DNA from: Rutstroemia sp. NJR-2017a BVV2
Lineage: Eukaryota > Ascomycota > Leotiomycetes > Helotiales > Rutstroemiaceae
DNA: 64,000 bases
Direction of reading: 5' to 3'
NCBI GenBank assembly: GCA_002946415.1
Contig: NJPS01000067.1
Location: 930,001 to 994,000 of the forward strand
Positions 59,229-64,000 of the stretch are shown here, one piece after another. The notes under the pieces were generated by a model. That model was not told the origin of the DNA. It saw only the letters and a program-made list of their open reading frames with translations, and did not search any database. A program made the translations under genes and the position numbers. Numbering within the stretch: the stretch's first letter is position 1; every line of letters starts with the position of its first letter.

Positions 59229-60955
59229 CTAGATGATTTCGAATCATCAAATATATCAATGAATCTTGTTTATTCCAATTTAATGTTTAGGTGAATCGAG
59301 GTAGTAAGTTGAGCCTTCGACCTAGTAAGAAAATCCATTCAGATATTCTTACAACTTCGTTTGACTTGGCGAGGGTGCCATTTAAAAACGAACATACAAA
59401 GAGCGAAGAGGAGAAAGGGTTTTTACTCACATCCCTCCAGTCCGGTCCGGTCCTATTATTATATTCTTAAGAGCTTCTTGGACGAAAGCTTAGGCTCCAC
59501 TGATACCCTAGATCCAAACGGCTTTTCAAACTACATAACCTTACTATGTCTTCTAGCTTTTTGCAGTTTTGCTAAACTCTTCTCTCTCATTATTATTATT
59601 ATCATTAACTATCATTCACCATACCTCGTCATCTTGTCATCGTTGAAGACATAGTAACAAGGTTAACGCCGTTAAAGTTTACTGATAATGTTTTCTTCAC
59701 CGTGGACTGAATCCAATGATCCCTACACCTATACGTCGTTTCGTTCCCTATATCGGCGCTTACGTTAACATCCGAGACCCTACGGGAAAAGCAAGGTCGA
59801 AAGTCTTGGATGAACGGCGAGTGGGGAATCCAAGACATTGAAAACACCAGACGAAAGTCTGTTCTGCCGATTTCATCAATCAAAATCAAGGTGGCAGAAG
59901 CTTAGTAAGCGTCTTAAGCATTTAAGCGTCAATATCCAAGCATCTCCTGAAAGCATATTTCCATGCCCTATGCATCCGAAGCAAGATTGCATTGGGACTG
60001 ATTTACTTAGAGAATTTCAAATGTTATGTACGATGTATGTGCATGAGTTACTCATCAATTTTCGAACAATGCATATCATCGAGGATACTGGTAAACGCGC
60101 GATTATATTGCGGCGGTACATTCGCCCTCAATGGGACTATCTCCTTACGGATGAAGTTGGCATCCAATTTCATAAGTCGGACCCTCCGCAATCATAGTAT
60201 AATTGTTGCATTGCGCATTACGCTCCAGTATCCATCTCTTCAAAATTACGCCGAAGAAGAAGCCGTCTCAGATCTGGATCCCACCCCCAACAATCTGGAG
60301 ACTCCTCACCGCACCCCGCCGCGTACATCTCGTCGTCGCCAATGACCTCATTTATATCCCCAACCAAGGATAACTCCTACACTCAAAATCATGCCCCGAT
60401 TGCTCGTTTACTCAATAGCCGAGCATAAGAGGCTGATTCATGCTGAAACAGTCCGAGCAGACTCCACATACAACAAACTTCGGCCCGACTCTATTCGCGA
60501 AGAGACGCCGGGCATGGCATGAACCCATTTTTGTTGTAGCTGATACCAACAGCCTCATCTCACATGTGGCGTCTAGTGACGTAATGTGCTCCAATGGAGA
60601 AAATCCGGGGTTCATGACTAGAGAGTCTTACTGGTTGCCTTGCGGTAAACTCGTTTCACGACTCGTTGCGGGGGCCGACGAGTCACGTTAGTAATAGGAA
60701 GGAATGGAGATGGCCGTAGTAACCTACTTGAGATCCTATACGTGGATGCAGTTATAAAGTTGGATCCACCTTGATAATATGTCCCTTATTCTCCACATTG
60801 TACTTGATGTTGGTGGTTGGGGTTGGGGTCGAAGTATAAAGATTTGGTATTTCCCTTGTTGGTAGGGAGGTCAAACACAGATATCAATTTCTTTCATTCG
60901 TGGAGAATAGCCTGATATTGGTTTTGAAGTCCTTCTAATACACATTACTGACAAG
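59229..60955. other. Gene-poor stretch between SDR and sugar transporter
   Basis: 1.7 kb. Open frames at 59838-60197 and 59992-60345 have no recognised motif, and the surrounding frames carry stops; a decayed gene is possible. An ATT/ATC microsatellite lies at 59589-59609. The last 150 bp is the leader of the transporter. Confidence 0.4.
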
Positions 60956-62602
60956 ATGGCTCCTTACTTTGGGATGAAGGGCAACTGGCTCACCTTCTGG
61001 GTCACCGTTGCTTGTGCAACTGACATGACTCTCTTTGGTTATGATCAAGGTGTTTTCGGTAAGTCCATCATCATTTGCATCTACTGACTGGACTAACATC
61101 TTCTAGGTGGTGTAATTGTCACTGAAGACTTCCTCAACGTCCTCGACCTCAACAACAAGACCTCTCTAGTAGCAACCATTACCGCCCTCTACGATATTGG
61201 ATGTTTTGTTGGTGCGATTGTCGCAGTAATGGTTGGAGAGTGGCTTGGACGAAAGAAAACGATCCTCTATGGAACCGGAATCATGACAGTTGGAGCCATT
61301 CTTCAAATCGCCTCATATAATGTTCCCACCATGATCGCCGGTCGTATCATCGCCGGTATCGGTAACGGAATGAACACCTCCACGGCACCAGTCTGGCAAT
61401 CCGAAACCTCCAAAGCCAGTCTCCGAGGAAAACTCGTCGTCATCGAGATGATCCTAAATATTGCCGGTTTCTCCCTCAGCAACTGGGTAACCTACGGATT
61501 CTCATTCCTTACCGGCCCAGTAACCTGGAGATTCCCTCTTGCATTCCAACTCGTCTTCATCATCATCCTCTTCGCGACCGTCCCGTGGCTACCCGAATCT
61601 CCACGTTGGCTCATCTCGCACGGTAAGACCGAAGAAGCGCGTCAAATTATCGCCGACCTCGAAGACCTCGACGTGCAAGACGACCGTGTCTCCAACGACG
61701 TCAATGACATTGTCTACGCCGTCGAATACGAAGCTGCATATGGCGTCTCCTGGAGCGACCTCCTCCGCGGCAAAACCGGCGAATCCGGCACCAGCAGCAT
61801 CCGTCGTCTCATCCTCGGCTGCGGAACCCAAGCTATGCAGCAATTGTCCGGAATCAACGTAACATCCTACTACCTCCCCACCGTTCTGATCTCCTCCGTC
61901 GGCCTATCCAACACCCTTGCCCGACTACTCGCCGCATGCAACTCCGTCTCCTACCTCATCGCCTCTCTCCTCGCCATCCCCAACGTCGAGAAATGGGGCC
62001 GCAGAAACCTAATGATGTATGCCGCAGCCGGGCAAGCCGTCTGCTACCTCTTAATCACGATTCTCCTCCGCTTCAACGAAATGCCTGGCTACGCCCACCA
62101 AAAAGAAGTCGCGTCCGCAGCCGTTGCTTTCTTCTTCATCTACTACCTATTCTTCGGTTTCGGCTGGCAAGGTGTCCCGTGGTTGTACCCAACCGAGATC
62201 AACTCGCTATCTATGCGCACGAAAGGCGCTGCGCTCGGCACAGCCACGAACTGGATCTTCAATTTCATGGTTGTGGAGATCACACCTATTGGTATCGAGT
62301 CGTTAGGGTGGAGGTTCTATATCATCTGGACGGTGTTCAACGCGGTTTTCGTACCCGTGGTGTATCTCTTCTACCCGGAGACGAGCGATAGGACGCTAGA
62401 AGATATTGATCGTCTGTTCAGGGAGAATACCAGTGTTATTGTGTGCAACCAACCTGATGCAATCAGCAGGAAGAGACCTGCTAAATACTTTGAGAGTGAG
62501 AGAGGGGTTGGATTGGATTCATCTGAGAGGAAGAGCGTGGGCTCGGATGGAAAGGAGGGTGGATTTGGGGGTGTTTTGGCGGAACATGATGAACGAGTTT
62601 GA
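60956..62602 (+). CDS. MFS sugar transporter
   Basis: Two exons, 60956-61058 and 61107-62602, joined in phase 1, give 532 residues. The sugar-porter signature is complete: FGYDQGVFGGVI in TM1, LGRKKTILYGTGIM after TM2, PESPRWLISHGKTEEARQII in the central loop, QQLSGINVTSYYLPT, WGRRNLMMYAAAGQAVCYLL after TM8, VPWLYPTEINSLSMRTKGAA and YPETSDRTLEDIDRLF near the end. Twelve membrane helices fit. Plasma-membrane proton-coupled or facilitative uptake of a sugar or polyol is expected; the substrate cannot be told. The C-terminal tail is Ser/Gly-rich and ends in EHDERV. Codon use is visibly C-rich at third positions compared with its neighbours, typical of a highly expressed transporter gene. Confidence 0.95.
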
Positions 62603-63239
62603 GGTTTTTTTTCATGCATAGCGATCGGCGTGCGTGGTCTTCTGGTTGGGTTGGAGTTTTTGGTCTGGACTCAGAAAAGTCTTTATGGTTTGATGGTTTA
62701 ACACGATTATGTATGATGAAAAATTTAAGCAATGGCAGAAAAAGAATAAAAAGTGTGCAGTGGACAACGTAAATACATTAGTTATGAATGCTTGCGTCTT
62801 CGTCAATCCATCAGATATATACCGATGCTCGGAAGTAAAAACCCACGATGTACCTCGTGCGCCGCCTCAAATTGTTGAAATTTCCATAAAACAGAATATA
62901 TATACCGCAAGTATAGTTCGCACAAGTATAGTTCGCACAAGTATAGTTCGCACTTCCCCTTATATGTTTCGTCAATCCATCGGCGTCCAGACACGTCCAG
63001 TACTTTGAAGATGAGGCAAACTTCCCCAAGTACCTCTATCGCTATCCCATCTTCGTGCCATCCACTGCATAGTGTGAAGTTAATCCAGCTAGTCTCCGTG
63101 GTTTAAGCTAGGTCTACAACATGAGTAATTCCCACATGCGATAGCGTCCCAGAGCATTTTCCTCACGGCGAACAGTCCTGCCCATTCTCGACAACACCAT
63201 TGCCTGGCTCAACCCCCCCTCTTCCTAGTCACTCACAAC
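62603..63239. other. Intergenic region with a 15-bp tandem repeat
   Basis: About 640 bp between the transporter and the right-edge gene, which end convergently. Holds the tandem repeat at 62906-62950. No supported gene. Confidence 0.4.
62906..62950. repeat. Three tandem copies of a 15-bp unit
   Basis: Unit CACAAGTATAGTTCG occurs three times in a row (first copy CGCAAGTATAGTTCG, one base different). Minisatellite in intergenic DNA. Confidence 0.9.
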
Positions 63240-64000
63240 CTAGTCACTCTCATCTGAGTCTTGCCCAAGGCCTGCCAGGGGCATTGCAATAAACTGAGCA
63301 AAAGTCTCATTCCCATTTTCATCAATTAGAACAACCTGTGTCGTAGGCGCATTCCCTGCTTGTAAAAGCTGCAGAAGAGTTGAATTGTCTAGGGAAACAT
63401 TGGTATTTTCGTCATTTCCAGTTTGACTGGTATTTCCGATTAAATCGTTGGCTTCTTCAGAAAGATCGTGGTCACCTTCATCCGACTCCGAAAGCGCATC
63501 GTCGTCGTCGTCGTCTTCAGACTCGGTTGAACCAAGATCTGCCAGAATAGAATCATCGTAGAAGAAATCGCGAACTATTTTATGGCTGCAGTCAATCAAG
63601 ACATTGAGATCAGCAAACGACCGTCGTTCAGTAGGATGTGCACTATTGCACCAATTCATAGATCGACTTCAATCTTCCAAGACCTTTCTTAACACACTTT
63701 GAAATCTAGCAAGGACGAAAGTGGCTTCTCAGTCTTGGAACTTGGGTTATATAACCCATAAATTCTGTCTGGAAGTACAAAAGTGTATTGAAATTGAAAT
63801 CGTTCTATGAATTAGTGTAGTCACCGGTGGATGGGTAGTGATACAGAAGAAAGGGGACCACTTACTGTTCGTCATCTTGTTCCAACAGATCATCACTAAC
63901 CTTCCAGAAGCAAGTAGGCCCGGCCGGGCCATGCCTATCATGATCTCTGCTGGAGTGTAAGTAGTCTAACAAAGATGTGGAAGGTAATTTGGCTTCTCAC
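63240..64000 (-). CDS. Unassigned protein, 5' part beyond window end
   Basis: Partial gene running off the right edge. The last exon (about 63642-63240) reads RRSFADLNVLIDCSHKIVRD, FFYDDSILADLGSTESED, then a long acidic region (SEDDDDDDALSESDEGDHDL) and LIDENGNETFAQFIAMPLAG with the end GQDSDESD. Upstream, a minus-strand frame gives LHSSRDHDRHGPAGPTCFWK and VSDDLLEQDDEQ, which splices in phase to IYGLYNPSSKTEKPLSSLLD. The joining intron between KPLSSLLDFK and the last exon is uncertain. No family recognised. An alternative is a short gene starting at the ATG 63659-63657, but the upstream in-phase exon makes the longer model more likely. Confidence 0.5.

Noticed and set aside
61936..62391. 151-codon plus-strand open frame
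   Set aside because: Shifted-frame shadow of the sugar transporter caused by its C-rich third positions.
63480..63520. GTC/GAC trinucleotide run as a microsatellite
   Set aside because: It encodes the Asp run of the right-edge gene and is explained by the acidic protein region.

Overview
The window is nuclear DNA of a filamentous ascomycete (Pezizomycotina). Evidence: genes are cut by many short introns (about 46-75 bp, GTATGT/GTAAGT-type donors, CTAAC/CTGAC-like branch sites, CAG/TAG ends), spacing is a few hundred bases, and the gene set is fungal: mpaB-like oxygenase, Gta3-type amidotransferase subunit, Mms22/Mus7, HET domain, NACHT-ankyrin protein, DUF7580 protein. The style of the accessory genes suggests Leotiomycetes (Helotiales, Botrytis/Sclerotinia relatives), but that placement is inference. 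All exon joins were worked out by eye from reading frames and splice signals.

Region 1-30.5 kb is a housekeeping block: mpaB/rubber-oxygenase-like gene (cut by the left edge), RRG9, a MABP1/WDR62-type WD40 protein, RVB2 (RuvB-like 2), an HMG-box regulator, a poorly resolved gene at 13-14 kb, a mitochondrial AAA ATPase, MMS22/Mus7, a small membrane protein, a DUF726 (Mil1/TMCO4-like) protein, a mitochondrial GatF/Gta3-like subunit and SEC17 (alpha-SNAP). Two pairs (MMS22/small membrane gene; Gta3-like/SEC17) start head to head less than 300 bp apart.

Region 31-54.5 kb is accessory. It holds a HET-domain protein, a roughly 240-bp MITE-like element, a C2H2/Myb/SH3 protein divergently paired with a DUF7580 pseudokinase-like protein, two unassigned proteins, and a 2070-residue NACHT-ankyrin NLR-like protein. 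This content suggests an allorecognition or innate-immunity island. It is the best candidate for an undescribed system, but nothing in the sequence proves the genes act together.

Region 54.7-59.2 kb looks like the remains of a retinal/carotenoid module: a carotenoid oxygenase pseudogene, an opsin-related protein that has lost both the retinal-binding lysine and the helix-C counterion, and a retinol-dehydrogenase-like SDR. Loss of the retinal-forming enzyme fits an opsin that can no longer bind retinal. After a long gene-poor stretch come an MFS sugar transporter and the 3' part of an unassigned gene cut by the right edge. I saw no rRNA, tRNA or intact transposon.
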